Below are positions 51,092-59,081 of a DNA stretch of 64,000 bases, one piece after another (position 1 is the stretch's first letter; each line of letters begins with the position of its first letter). Source of the DNA: Flavobacteriales bacterium (GTDB lineage: Bacteria > Bacteroidota > Bacteroidia > Flavobacteriales > UBA7430); assembly GCA_022425195.1 (NCBI GenBank), contig JAKMFX010000011.1:1-64000 (forward strand), in the 5' to 3' direction. The position numbers and the translations under genes were made by a program. The notes beneath the pieces were generated by a model. The model was not told the origin of the DNA. It saw only the letters and a program-made list of their open reading frames with translations, and ran no database searches.

Positions 51092-52171
51092 ATGGCATTA
51101 CTTGATAAATTAGCAATGATTAAACTTCGCTTCGATGATGTTTCACAACAGATCATCGAACCTGAAGTGATTGCCGATATGAAACGATACGTTCAACTGA
51201 ATAAGGAATACAAAGACTTGCAACCTATCATAGATGCTTATAAAGCATACAAAACGGTGTGTGACAACATTGATGAGTCGAATGAAATTCTGGAAACAGA
51301 AGACGATGATGAAATGAAAGAGATGGCTCGGATGGAATTGGATGAAGCACTTCCTAAAAAGGCTGAAATGGAGGAACTTATAAAAGTACTTCTCATACCC
51401 AAAGACCCTGAAGATTCTAAAAATGCAGTAGTAGAAATCCGCGCGGGAGCGGGGGGAGATGAGGCGAGTATTTTTGCTGGTGATCTTTACAGAATGTATA
51501 CGAGATATTGTGAAAGTAAAAGATGGCGAACAGAATTGGTTGATGTGACGCATGGTACTGCAGGTGGCTATAAGGAAATAGTGATGAATGTAAGTGGTGA
51601 GGATGTCTATGGAACTATGAAATATGAGTCTGGCGTTCACCGAGTACAACGCGTTCCTCAAACAGAAACACAAGGTCGAGTTCATACCTCTGCAGCTTCT
51701 GTAGTTGTTTTGCCAGAAGCAGAGGAATTTGATGTTCAGGTCAGTGAAAAGGATATAAAGAAAGAAACGTACTGTTCTTCAGGTCCAGGTGGGCAGTCGG
51801 TAAATACCACTTATTCTGCCGTTCGTTTAACACATATTCCATCGGGAGTTGTTGCTCAATGTCAAGATCAGAAGTCTCAGATAAAAAATCATGCTAAAGC
51901 TTTACAAGTATTAAGATCTCGTATTTTTGAGATTGAATTGGCAAAGCGAAATGAAGAAATTGCAGGTAAGCGAAAAACGATGGTTTCCACAGGGGACCGC
52001 TCTGCAAAAATTCGTACCTACAATTATCCGCAGGGTCGTGTAACTGATCATCGTATTGGCCTTACGCTTTACTCTTTGAATGACATTGTAAATGGAGACA
52101 TTCACAAAATTATAGAGGAACTTACAGTTGCAGAGAATGCAGAAAGATTAAAAGAAGGGGCCGATGACTAG
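51092..52171 (+). CDS. prfA: Peptide chain release factor 1
   Basis: A 359-residue class I release factor that reads UAA and UAG stop codons. It has the catalytic GGQ in [13 protein letters not shown] (Gln methylation site), domain 1 coiled helices (about 1-100), [22 protein letters not shown], and [21 protein letters not shown]. It is RF1 rather than RF2 because the tripeptide region lacks SPF. It starts one base after purM and overlaps pyrF by eight bases, so purM-prfA-pyrF form one unit. Confidence 0.97.
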   Translation: MALLDKLAMIKLRFDDVSQQIIEPEVIADMKRYVQLNKEYKDLQPIIDAYKAYKTVCDNIDESNEILETEDDDEMKEMARMELDEALPKKAEMEELIKVLLIPKDPEDSKNAVVEIRAGAGGDEASIFAGDLYRMYTRYCESKRWRTELVDVTHGTAGGYKEIVMNVSGEDVYGTMKYESGVHRVQRVPQTETQGRVHTSAASVVVLPEAEEFDVQVSEKDIKKETYCSSGPGGQSVNTTYSAVRLTHIPSGVVAQCQDQKSQIKNHAKALQVLRSRIFEIELAKRNEEIAGKRKTMVSTGDRSAKIRTYNYPQGRVTDHRIGLTLYSLNDIVNGDIHKIIEELTVAENAERLKEGADD

Positions 52172-52982
52172 AGCAGAATTAATAGCTCAGATAAAAGCAA
52201 AGCGCTCTTTTCTATGTGTAGGTTTAGATACATCTTTAGATCGTATCCCCAAACACTTATTGGATTTTGATGATCCTATTTTCGAGTTTAACAAGCAAAT
52301 TATTGATGCGACTAAAGACTTGTGTGTCGCCTACAAGCCCAATTTAGCTTTTTATGAGTCACTGGGCATCAAAGGATGGGAGTCCCTTCAGAAAACCTTA
52401 GATTACATTCCAAAGAATATTTTCACTATTGCCGATGCCAAGAGGGGTGATATAGGAAATACTTCGAGTATGTATGCGAAGGCTTTTTTCGAAAACATGG
52501 ATTTCGATTCTGTTACCGTAGCTCCTTATATGGGAAAGGACTCTGTTCAGCCCTTTTTTGTTTACGATAACAAATGGGTTATTTTACTCGCACTAACTTC
52601 GAATGAAGGGGGTAAGGATTTCCAACTGATAGAATCAGCTGGAAAGCCCTTGTATCAAGAAGTTTTGGAAACCTCCTCTCAATGGGGGGACTCATCTAAC
52701 ATGATGTACGTGGTAGGCGCAACTCGTGCAGATTGGTTGAAGGAAATACGAAACACCATTCCTGATCATTTTTTATTGGTGCCAGGCGTAGGTGCTCAGG
52801 GAGGAAGTTTACAAGAAGTAGCTAAATTTGGTATGAATTCAGACTGCGGACTCTTGGTCAATTCTTCTCGAGGTATTATATACGCCTCTGATGGTCCAGA
52901 TTTTGCCACTGCTGCTCATAAACAAGCGCTAAAATTACAACAACAAATGGAGGGAGAATTGATCAAATTTCAAATCATATAG
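52164..52982 (+). CDS. pyrF: Orotidine 5'-phosphate decarboxylase
   Basis: A 272-residue TIM-barrel decarboxylase of the longer type-2 form, giving UMP from OMP. It has [12 protein letters not shown] at the N-terminus, [10 protein letters not shown], catalytic [16 protein letters not shown], and [13 protein letters not shown]. It overlaps prfA by eight bases. Pairing purine (purM) and pyrimidine (pyrF) genes around prfA gives a mixed nucleotide/translation operon. Confidence 0.97.
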   Translation: MTRAELIAQIKAKRSFLCVGLDTSLDRIPKHLLDFDDPIFEFNKQIIDATKDLCVAYKPNLAFYESLGIKGWESLQKTLDYIPKNIFTIADAKRGDIGNTSSMYAKAFFENMDFDSVTVAPYMGKDSVQPFFVYDNKWVILLALTSNEGGKDFQLIESAGKPLYQEVLETSSQWGDSSNMMYVVGATRADWLKEIRNTIPDHFLLVPGVGAQGGSLQEVAKFGMNSDCGLLVNSSRGIIYASDGPDFATAAHKQALKLQQQMEGELIKFQII

Positions 52983-53097
52983 TTACACTCTCTATAAATA
53001 CACTCTTTTTACTTTTCATACTTTCTAATTTATAGTAAGATGATAGCATCCTAAAATTTTATTACATAAATTTATGTAAATAAATAGTTTATTTGAA

Positions 53098-55107
53098 GTG
53101 TTTCCGATTTTCAAAATCTTGATTTTTTGGATTCTTGGAATTCTCCTTTCATCGCTAGTTCAAGTTACCCCGGGTCTATGGGTCTTGATGTTTGTAATTT
53201 TTTCCATTTTTTTTGTAAGTATTTATCATACGGGAGGTCATTATCATTTAGAAAATGGTTTTCTTATTTGTATTTTACTTAGCTGTGTTCAGATTTATGA
53301 ATTTGCTGATAAAAACGATAATGCCATAGATGTCCTCGAGGATGGAGGGTATGTGGTTTTCTTAAAGATTGTGGAGCGTCATAAGAAAACAAGTCAAAAC
53401 TATAGCTATATAGTGGAATTGAAGACTGTGTTTGGTGATTCTACCTATTTGATTGGTAGAGATTGCCTATTATTTCAAAACATAGATACTCATAGCAAAC
53501 ATTACTATCCTGGCGATTTCTTCTATGCAGATGTGTATATGAATGATATTGTTAAGCCTAAACATCCTGCATTGTTTGATTCCTATAATTATTGGAGGTT
53601 AAAAGGAATTACAAAACATCTATGGTTGAAAGGCGTGCCGATAATGAAATTAGAGCAGCCCAATAATTGGTATGATCAAATTCGATGTAAACAAGTTCAT
53701 TGGCTTGAGCTACTGAATCGTCAAAACTTGACGACATCCACACGTCAGATATTGTCAGCATTGTTATTAGGTGATAAGAGAAATTTAGATAAAGAGTTAA
53801 GAGCAAAATTTTCGAATCTAGGAATGGCTCATGTCCTGGCTTTAAGTGGGTTACACATCGGTTTGATCTATGGGTTCTTCGCTTTTTTTTTACGTTTTAT
53901 ATTTAAATATAGGCCCATTTTACTGTCAATATGTTTAGTTGTAATCATTGTTTTATATGCGTTATTAACCGGTATGAGCCCTTCTGTGATGCGAGCTTCT
54001 TTGATGTTTTTACTTCATGCGGTCAGCTTATCTCTAAATAGAAGGGTCCCCTCACTTAACATTGTAATGTTTTCCGCATTGGTTATGCTCATTTACAATT
54101 CTAATCTGTTGTACGATTTAGGTTTTCAGTTGTCCTATCTTGCTGTTATTGGCATTTTGTATTTCTATCGATTTTTCAAGAACTACTTCGAAACCATCAG
54201 CCCTTTGAAAAGGTTTATATTGGGGATTGCCTTCGTCACGATTTCTGCACAATTAAGTACTGCATTTCTTTCGATTTATTACTTCCATACTTTTCCTGTA
54301 TCATTTTTATGGGCCAACTTACTCGTGATGCCCATAATGATGCTGTTGCTGTATTTCGGTTTTATTTATCTCCTATTATTGATTTTTGATGTTTACATGT
54401 CTTATATCTCACACGCAATGGATGTCACGATAGATTTGCTATTGCAATTATTGGCATTTATTGAGCGTTTTTCATTTTCACCAGTACTTATATACATGAC
54501 TCGTAATGAGGTGTTTTATTTTTACGGTCTATTGATCCTGATCTGTTGGATTTTTCTTGAGAAAAAATTCAAGCATCTGCATTTTTTGTATCTCTATGTG
54601 CTTCTGGGTGTTTGTTGTTATTCTTTTAGAAAGGATGGTTACAAAAAAGAACTATTTGTCAATGCCTCAACAAATGCCTTGGTGATTTCAGTTATTGCAA
54701 ACAATGAACAAGTTGTTTTAACTAATGATGTCAACTCATTGGACTACTTATTGGGGGACTATTCCTTGAGGAATTCTATATCTTGTTTGGATACTTTACC
54801 TCTAAGGTCTGAATATTCCAATGCTTTTTTCGGTGCTTTTGGATCTCATATGAGCATACTCAATCACCAATTAATGATTGTTGATCATCAGTTGATCAGG
54901 TCCGATTTATGGATTGATGTAGACGTTCTCATCCTACAATCTTTCAGAGAAGATGCATACCATATCAAAGAGCATTTATCTCCAGAGGTCGTCTTACTAG
55001 ATGCGAGCATTCCCAACTACGAAAGGTTGCGAATGAAGCAGTTGTTCTCATCTCAAAATATTCAAATTGTTGATTTGAAAGAAGACGTTTACACAAAGAG
55101 GTTTTGA
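53098..55107 (+). CDS. ComEC/Rec2 family competence channel, nuclease domain degenerate
   Basis: A 669-residue polytopic protein. It has two N-terminal helices, a DUF4131 beta domain (about 60-190), then the competence core with LLLGDKRNLDKELRAKFSNLGMAHVLALSGLHIGLIYG and SPSVMRASLMF, about ten helices in all. The core forms the DNA uptake channel. The C-terminal part (about 525-669) aligns in place with the metallo-beta-lactamase nuclease domain but has no HxHxDH motif, so it is probably inactive. The start is GTG 53098; no ATG upstream in frame. The gap from pyrF is 115 bases with no clear promoter. Confidence 0.88.
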   Translation: MFPIFKILIFWILGILLSSLVQVTPGLWVLMFVIFSIFFVSIYHTGGHYHLENGFLICILLSCVQIYEFADKNDNAIDVLEDGGYVVFLKIVERHKKTSQNYSYIVELKTVFGDSTYLIGRDCLLFQNIDTHSKHYYPGDFFYADVYMNDIVKPKHPALFDSYNYWRLKGITKHLWLKGVPIMKLEQPNNWYDQIRCKQVHWLELLNRQNLTTSTRQILSALLLGDKRNLDKELRAKFSNLGMAHVLALSGLHIGLIYGFFAFFLRFIFKYRPILLSICLVVIIVLYALLTGMSPSVMRASLMFLLHAVSLSLNRRVPSLNIVMFSALVMLIYNSNLLYDLGFQLSYLAVIGILYFYRFFKNYFETISPLKRFILGIAFVTISAQLSTAFLSIYYFHTFPVSFLWANLLVMPIMMLLLYFGFIYLLLLIFDVYMSYISHAMDVTIDLLLQLLAFIERFSFSPVLIYMTRNEVFYFYGLLILICWIFLEKKFKHLHFLYLYVLLGVCCYSFRKDGYKKELFVNASTNALVISVIANNEQVVLTNDVNSLDYLLGDYSLRNSISCLDTLPLRSEYSNAFFGAFGSHMSILNHQLMIVDHQLIRSDLWIDVDVLILQSFREDAYHIKEHLSPEVVLLDASIPNYERLRMKQLFSSQNIQIVDLKEDVYTKRF

Positions 55108-55118
55108 TGGGATTCTGT

Positions 55119-55637
55119 TTATGGGTAGTAATTTTGACGTAACCATTCTCCTAAAACGATGGTAAGTGCATGACTTACATTCATCGATTTATTGTGCCCT
55201 TTCATTGGTATGTGTATTGATTTTTCACATTCATTCAAAACGCTGTCGTCCAATCCAACTTTTTCATTACCCACAAAGAACACGCTCTTGCTAGGTAATT
55301 TTGTTTCATACAAGTCTGAAGACGGAGAAGCAGTCTCTATGGCAATAAGATGGTAGTCATCGGGAATGTGTTCTTTCCAGTTTTCAGTGGAACAGAAATG
55401 CCATTCAACAGCTTTATAACTTGTTTGAGCCGTTTTTTTAATATTACGATTTCTAAAGGAGGGGCTTTCATCAACAAAAAGAACTTTTTCACAGGCCATG
55501 TTATCTGCTAGTCTGAGTACATTTCCTAGGTTGTTTGGCGTATTGAGTTTCCAGCAAACAATAATGGGGTGTGTTTCGGTTTTATGACTGGATTTCTTTG
55601 ATTCAAAGAAAGTTCTGGATTTGATGTATTCTGTCAT
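55119..55637 (-). CDS. SpoU/TrmH family RNA methyltransferase
   Basis: A 172-residue SPOUT methyltransferase for 2'-O-ribose methylation of RNA; target not known. It has the family blocks NTPNNLGNVLRLADNM, LIAIETA, VFFVGNEKVGLDDSVL, and SMNVSHALTIVLGEWLRQ. It lacks an extra N-terminal RNA-binding domain, as in short TrmL/LasT-like forms. It is convergent with comEC (11 bases apart). Confidence 0.93.
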   Translation of the reverse strand: MTEYIKSRTFFESKKSSHKTETHPIIVCWKLNTPNNLGNVLRLADNMACEKVLFVDESPSFRNRNIKKTAQTSYKAVEWHFCSTENWKEHIPDDYHLIAIETASPSSDLYETKLPSKSVFFVGNEKVGLDDSVLNECEKSIHIPMKGHNKSMNVSHALTIVLGEWLRQNYYP

Positions 55638-55684
55638 TTGACCAATATAGTATAAAACAATGTTTATTTAGAAGAGCCATGGCA

Positions 55685-55716
55685 TAAAAAAAGCCTGTCA
55701 GTTGTGACAGGCTTTA
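55685..55716 (-). terminator. Terminator after the cold-shock gene pair
   Basis: On the minus strand the stem AAGCCTGTCA/TGACAGGCTT with a four-base loop is followed by seven T. It lies 27 bases after the second cold-shock stop. Confidence 0.9.
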
Positions 55717-55741
55717 TAATGATTTGTTGAAAAGTGAATGA

Positions 55742-55933
55742 TTAAACGGTCTTAACGTTTACAGCATTTAAACCTTTTCTTCCTTCTTGCAATTCGAATT
55801 CAACAACGTCACCTTCGTTAATTTCGTCAATTAATCCAGTTACGTGTACGAAGTATTCTGTTTTTGACTCTTCGTCAACAATAAATCCAAATCCTTTAGA
55901 TTCATTGAAGAATTTTACTGTTCCTTTATTCAT
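55742..55933 (-). CDS. Cold-shock protein, downstream copy
   Basis: A 63-residue CspA-type OB-fold protein with RNP1 KGFGFI and RNP2-like YFVHV. It differs from the upstream copy at 55944-56135 at one residue (Val for Ala in EGDVVEF). Cold-shock proteins bind single-stranded RNA and loosen structure, not always in response to cold. It begins 10 bases after the upstream copy and is co-transcribed with it. Confidence 0.96.
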   Translation of the reverse strand: MNKGTVKFFNESKGFGFIVDEESKTEYFVHVTGLIDEINEGDVVEFELQEGRKGLNAVNVKTV

Positions 55934-55943
55934 AGTAGTAAGA

Positions 55944-56135
55944 TTAAACTGTTTTAACGTTTACAGCGTTTAAACCTTTTCTACCTTCTTGCAATTCGAA
56001 TTCAACGGCATCACCTTCATTAATCTCATCGATTAATCCTGTTACGTGCACGAAGTATTCTGTTTTTGATTCTTCGTCAACAATAAATCCAAAACCTTTA
56101 GACTCATTGAAGAACTTTACTGTTCCTTTGTTCAT
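55944..56135 (-). CDS. Cold-shock protein, upstream copy
   Basis: A 63-residue CspA-type protein, near-identical to its neighbour (one amino-acid difference, several silent base changes). It has the RNP1 core KGFGFI and the acidic C-terminal half. I use ATG 56135; the frame is open to 56162, but the -7 element CAAAGATA at 56160-56167 (minus) would then lie inside the coding region. Confidence 0.96.
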   Translation of the reverse strand: MNKGTVKFFNESKGFGFIVDEESKTEYFVHVTGLIDEINEGDAVEFELQEGRKGLNAVNVKTV

Positions 56136-56159
56136 AGTGTAATTTGTAAATTTAAAGTG

Positions 56160-56167
56160 CAAAGATA
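56160..56167 (-). promoter_or_regulatory. -7 promoter element of the cold-shock pair
   Basis: CAAAGATA (TATCTTTG on the minus strand) matches TAnnTTTG and gives a 5' UTR of about 20 bases. That is far shorter than the long regulatory leader of E. coli cspA. Confidence 0.55.
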
Positions 56168-56230
56168 GTTTTATATATTGAATATATAGGCTTTCGCTTG
56201 TATTTATTATATTTCAATTGTAGATCAAGA

Positions 56231-56974
56231 TTAAAAATCGGAGTCATAGGTCTTTCGTGAATCAGCTACTAAACGGTTGATTTCGGCCAATTCTTTTTGG
56301 CTTATATCTCTCCATTCGCCGTAGGGTATGTCGTCAATTTTAATGTTCATGATACGTATTCTCTTGAGTTTATATACCTCATAGCTAAGGTAGTCACACA
56401 TTTTACGTATCTGTCTGTTTAAGCCTTCAGTTAATGTGATTCTGAAATAGAACTTGTCAATTTGTTCGACCTTACACCTTTTAGTGACTGTATCCATAAT
56501 TGGAATACCGCTCCCCATTTGTTCGATAAACTTTTTTGTGATGGGCTTGTTAACCCTTACTTCATAAACCTTTTCGTGGTTGTTTCTTGCACGGAGTATT
56601 TTGTTAACGATATCACCATCACTGGTTAACAATATGAGGCCTTCACTGGGTTTATCCAGACGCCCAATTGGAAATATGCGTTTGGGATGTCCTATATAAT
56701 CAACGATATTGTCTTTTTCTGCTTTGGTGTCTGTAGTACAAACAATTCCTCTGGGTTTGTTTAGCGCGATATAAACGTGGTTTTCATCAGGAGTGATAAT
56801 GAGTTCACCATCTACATATACCTTATCTTCGGCTGTGATTTTAGTTCCTTTTTCTGGTACTTGACCATTTACGGTAACACGTCCCTCTTCTATGAGTTTG
56901 TCAGCAGCTCTGCGAGAGCAGTAACCTACTTCGCTAAGATATTTGTTAATTCTCTTTAGTTGGACTTCATTCAT
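56231..56974 (-). CDS. rluF: rRNA pseudouridine synthase (RluF/RsuA family)
   Basis: A 247-residue pseudouridine synthase. An S4 RNA-binding domain (about 4-60: RINKYLSEVGYCSRRAADKLIEEGRVTVNG) is followed by the catalytic domain with ALNKPRGIVCT, the active Asp in FPIGRLDKPSEGLILLTSDGD, and EGLNRQIRKMC. RluF modifies 23S rRNA U2604; RluB and RsuA relatives are possible. It lies 46 bases upstream of the DEAD helicase on the same strand. Confidence 0.92.
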   Translation of the reverse strand: MNEVQLKRINKYLSEVGYCSRRAADKLIEEGRVTVNGQVPEKGTKITAEDKVYVDGELIITPDENHVYIALNKPRGIVCTTDTKAEKDNIVDYIGHPKRIFPIGRLDKPSEGLILLTSDGDIVNKILRARNNHEKVYEVRVNKPITKKFIEQMGSGIPIMDTVTKRCKVEQIDKFYFRITLTEGLNRQIRKMCDYLSYEVYKLKRIRIMNIKIDDIPYGEWRDISQKELAEINRLVADSRKTYDSDF

Positions 56975-57019
56975 GCCTGGGCGTATTCTTTGTTGTGAGG
57001 TAATGTAATTGTGGGTTAA

Positions 57020-58330
57020 TTATATGATGCGTATTCTGATTTTCTTCTTTTTTAATTTGGTGTTGTTTAGTTTTTTAATCAGTTCATCTGTTTTTTCTGT
57101 AGGGACAGAAACAAAGGCGCAATCTTGTTTTAACTCTATGGTACCCAACTCATCGCCAACAAGCCCTCCTTGTTTAAAAAACAAACCTGCTATATCTCCT
57201 TTTGAAATTTTATCTTTTCTACCGCCAGATATAAATAAAGTAGTCTTTCTGGTGGTTTCTGGAGGTAACACACCGCTTAGTTTTTCTTCTTCCATTTGAT
57301 GGATGAAGTCGGGTAATTTTTCTTCTTTCCAATGAATAACATAGGCTGTTCCTTGTTTGTTCATTCGAGCAGTTCGTCCATTTCTGTGCGTAAATTCTTG
57401 TTGACGCATGGGGAGATGGTAATGTATGATGAATTTGATTTCTGGTACATCTATTCCACGAGCGGCTAAATCTGTTGCAAGGATTAACTGATGGGTTCCA
57501 TTGCGGAATTTTATGAGTGCTCGCTCTCGATCTTTTTGTTCCATGCCACCATAAAAGCAGCCATGATTAATCGAATTAGCTGTTAGGTGCTCACTGACTC
57601 TGTGTATCGACTCTTTGAAATTACAGAAGATAATACCGGGTTGGTTGCCCAAGTGGTCAAGGGCCTTTACTAAGGTCTCCAATTTGTCTTTGGAAGGTGA
57701 GACTATTGACTTTACTTTCAGCTGAGATTCCCCTTCTTTCAAGTAGTTTACATATACAGGACTTGTAAGTCCTACAAATTTCGGTACACGTACTTTTTGT
57801 GTCGCCGAGGTAAGTATTTTCTTTTTCACCTTAGGTATCGATGTACAAATATCTGTCATTTCTGTTTCGAAGCCCACCTCTAAAGATTTGTCAAATTCAT
57901 CCAGTACAATGGTTTTGATGTTTGAGGTTGAAAATGTGTTTCTTCGAATGTGATCAGAAATCCTCCCTGGGGTTCCGACCAGGACCGCAGGACGGTGTTT
58001 TAAGTCAATTTTATCTTTGGAAAACAGTCGACCACCATAAACTACGGATGTTTTATAACCCGAGCCCATTTCTCTTAGGACTTGTTCAATCTGTATGGCC
58101 AACTCTCTTGAAGGGGCAACAATCAATGCTTGAATTTCATCACAAGAGGGGTCTAATTCGGCAATGATAGGTAGTAAAAATGCCAGTGTTTTACCTGTCC
58201 CTGTAGGAGATAGTAGCACAATGTCTGTGCAGGATTGTATGGCCAGTTGGGCTTCTTTTTGCATAGGGTTTAATTCCTCTATGCCAAGCTTACTAAGAAT
58301 ACTCTTTTGGTTTTTTAAGGTTTGCGACAT
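57020..58330 (-). CDS. DEAD-box RNA helicase, DbpA-like
   Basis: A 436-residue RNA helicase. The Q motif is NPMQKEAQ, Walker A SPTGTGKT, DEFD in place of DEAD, and SATQ for SAT. Helicase C-terminal motifs are ATDLAARGID and HRNGRTARM. The C-terminal 75 residues form a DbpA-type RNA-binding domain beginning GGRKDKISKGDI, which recognises 23S rRNA helix 92. DEFD is a conservative change also seen in other Bacteroidota members. I start at ATG 58330, just after a -7 element; the longer frame to 58453 would cross it. Ribosome assembly is the likely role. Confidence 0.92.
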   Translation of the reverse strand: MSQTLKNQKSILSKLGIEELNPMQKEAQLAIQSCTDIVLLSPTGTGKTLAFLLPIIAELDPSCDEIQALIVAPSRELAIQIEQVLREMGSGYKTSVVYGGRLFSKDKIDLKHRPAVLVGTPGRISDHIRRNTFSTSNIKTIVLDEFDKSLEVGFETEMTDICTSIPKVKKKILTSATQKVRVPKFVGLTSPVYVNYLKEGESQLKVKSIVSPSKDKLETLVKALDHLGNQPGIIFCNFKESIHRVSEHLTANSINHGCFYGGMEQKDRERALIKFRNGTHQLILATDLAARGIDVPEIKFIIHYHLPMRQQEFTHRNGRTARMNKQGTAYVIHWKEEKLPDFIHQMEEEKLSGVLPPETTRKTTLFISGGRKDKISKGDIAGLFFKQGGLVGDELGTIELKQDCAFVSVPTEKTDELIKKLNNTKLKKKKIRIRII

Positions 58331-58334
58331 GACG

Positions 58335-58342
58335 CAAATATA
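58335..58342 (-). promoter_or_regulatory. -7 element of the DEAD helicase, predicted leaderless
   Basis: CAAATATA (TATATTTG on the minus strand) ends four bases before the ATG at 58330, so transcription should start at or beside the start codon. Confidence 0.45.
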
Positions 58343-58365
58343 CTTTAATTCATTTCTTTGTTTTG

Positions 58366-58400
58366 CAAAAAAAAAATCTCCTCGAAAAGAAGAGATTTTA
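58366..58400 (-). terminator. Terminator after the SlyD-like gene
   Basis: On the minus strand, AAATCTCTTC/GAGGAGATTT arms (one mismatch region) with loop TTTTC are followed by ten T. It separates this gene from the DEAD helicase. Confidence 0.85.
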
Positions 58401-58415
58401 ATATTCTTTAGAAGA

Positions 58416-58919
58416 CTAGTGTTCGTGCCCGCCCGGGCCGTGAACGTGACCATGTTCGACTTCTTCTTTCGTAGCCTCTCTTATTTCAAGTACAGATCCT
58501 GTAAAATGTAGGTCTTGGTCAGCTAATGGGTGATTGACGTCCATAGTAACCGTTTCTTCGTTTATTGATACGACTTTAGCAGGAACAACTTGCCCACTTT
58601 GATCTTGAAGAGGAAGTACATGATCGACGACAACTTCTTTGATGAGTTCTCCATCTTGCTTGAACATATCCTGAGGCAATTCTATGACTGCTTCTTCATT
58701 CCTTGTTCCATAGGCGTTCTCAGCTTTGATTCCAAATGAAAATGTGTCATCAACACTCAGGTCTATCACTTGTGCTTCAAATTCAGGGATCATTTGTTTG
58801 ACGCCAGACAAAAACACCAAGGGCTCTTTCCCTTCTGTAGTTTCGATCATTTCTCCTTCTGCATGGTCTCTGAATAACTTGTAATTTAGAGATATGACTT
58901 TGTGTTTTACTTCACTCAT
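58416..58919 (-). CDS. FKBP-type peptidyl-prolyl isomerase, SlyD-like
   Basis: A 167-residue SlyD-type PPIase. The FKBP domain is split by an IF insert, with PLVFLSGVKQMIPEFEAQVIDL and FGIKAENAYG near the start. The C-terminal region has DVNHPLADQDLHFTGSVLEIREA. A His-rich tail, EHGHVHGPGGHEH, could bind nickel or other metals, as in E. coli SlyD, but it is shorter and lacks cysteines. It probably assists folding in the cytosol. It is its own unit with a -7 element at 58937-58944. Confidence 0.93.
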   Translation of the reverse strand: MSEVKHKVISLNYKLFRDHAEGEMIETTEGKEPLVFLSGVKQMIPEFEAQVIDLSVDDTFSFGIKAENAYGTRNEEAVIELPQDMFKQDGELIKEVVVDHVLPLQDQSGQVVPAKVVSINEETVTMDVNHPLADQDLHFTGSVLEIREATKEEVEHGHVHGPGGHEH

Positions 58920-58936
58920 GGGTATGTTTTTTTTTG

Positions 58937-58944
58937 CAAAAATA
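58937..58944 (-). promoter_or_regulatory. -7 promoter element of the SlyD-like gene
   Basis: CAAAAATA (TATTTTTG on the minus strand) matches TAnnTTTG, giving a 5' UTR of about 12 bases. Confidence 0.45.
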
Positions 58945-59081
58945 AACTTAATAATGAACCTAAAGCTTCAAATAGAACTTAATTATTTGTTATTGTGGAT
59001 TCTTGGTAAGACAGCTTTAGTATACTGAAATGTTTCTTTTGATTTAGTCTCGAGTGTTAGGGTCAATCTATTGCAAATGAA

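Noticed and set aside
51143..51685. 180-codon minus-strand open frame
   Set aside because: It is fully antisense to the well-supported prfA gene, has no recognisable domain and has cysteine/phenylalanine-rich composition typical of a shadow frame.
55742..56135. CRISPR-like or insertion-sequence repeat
   Set aside because: The long repeat is explained by two complete cold-shock genes in tandem.
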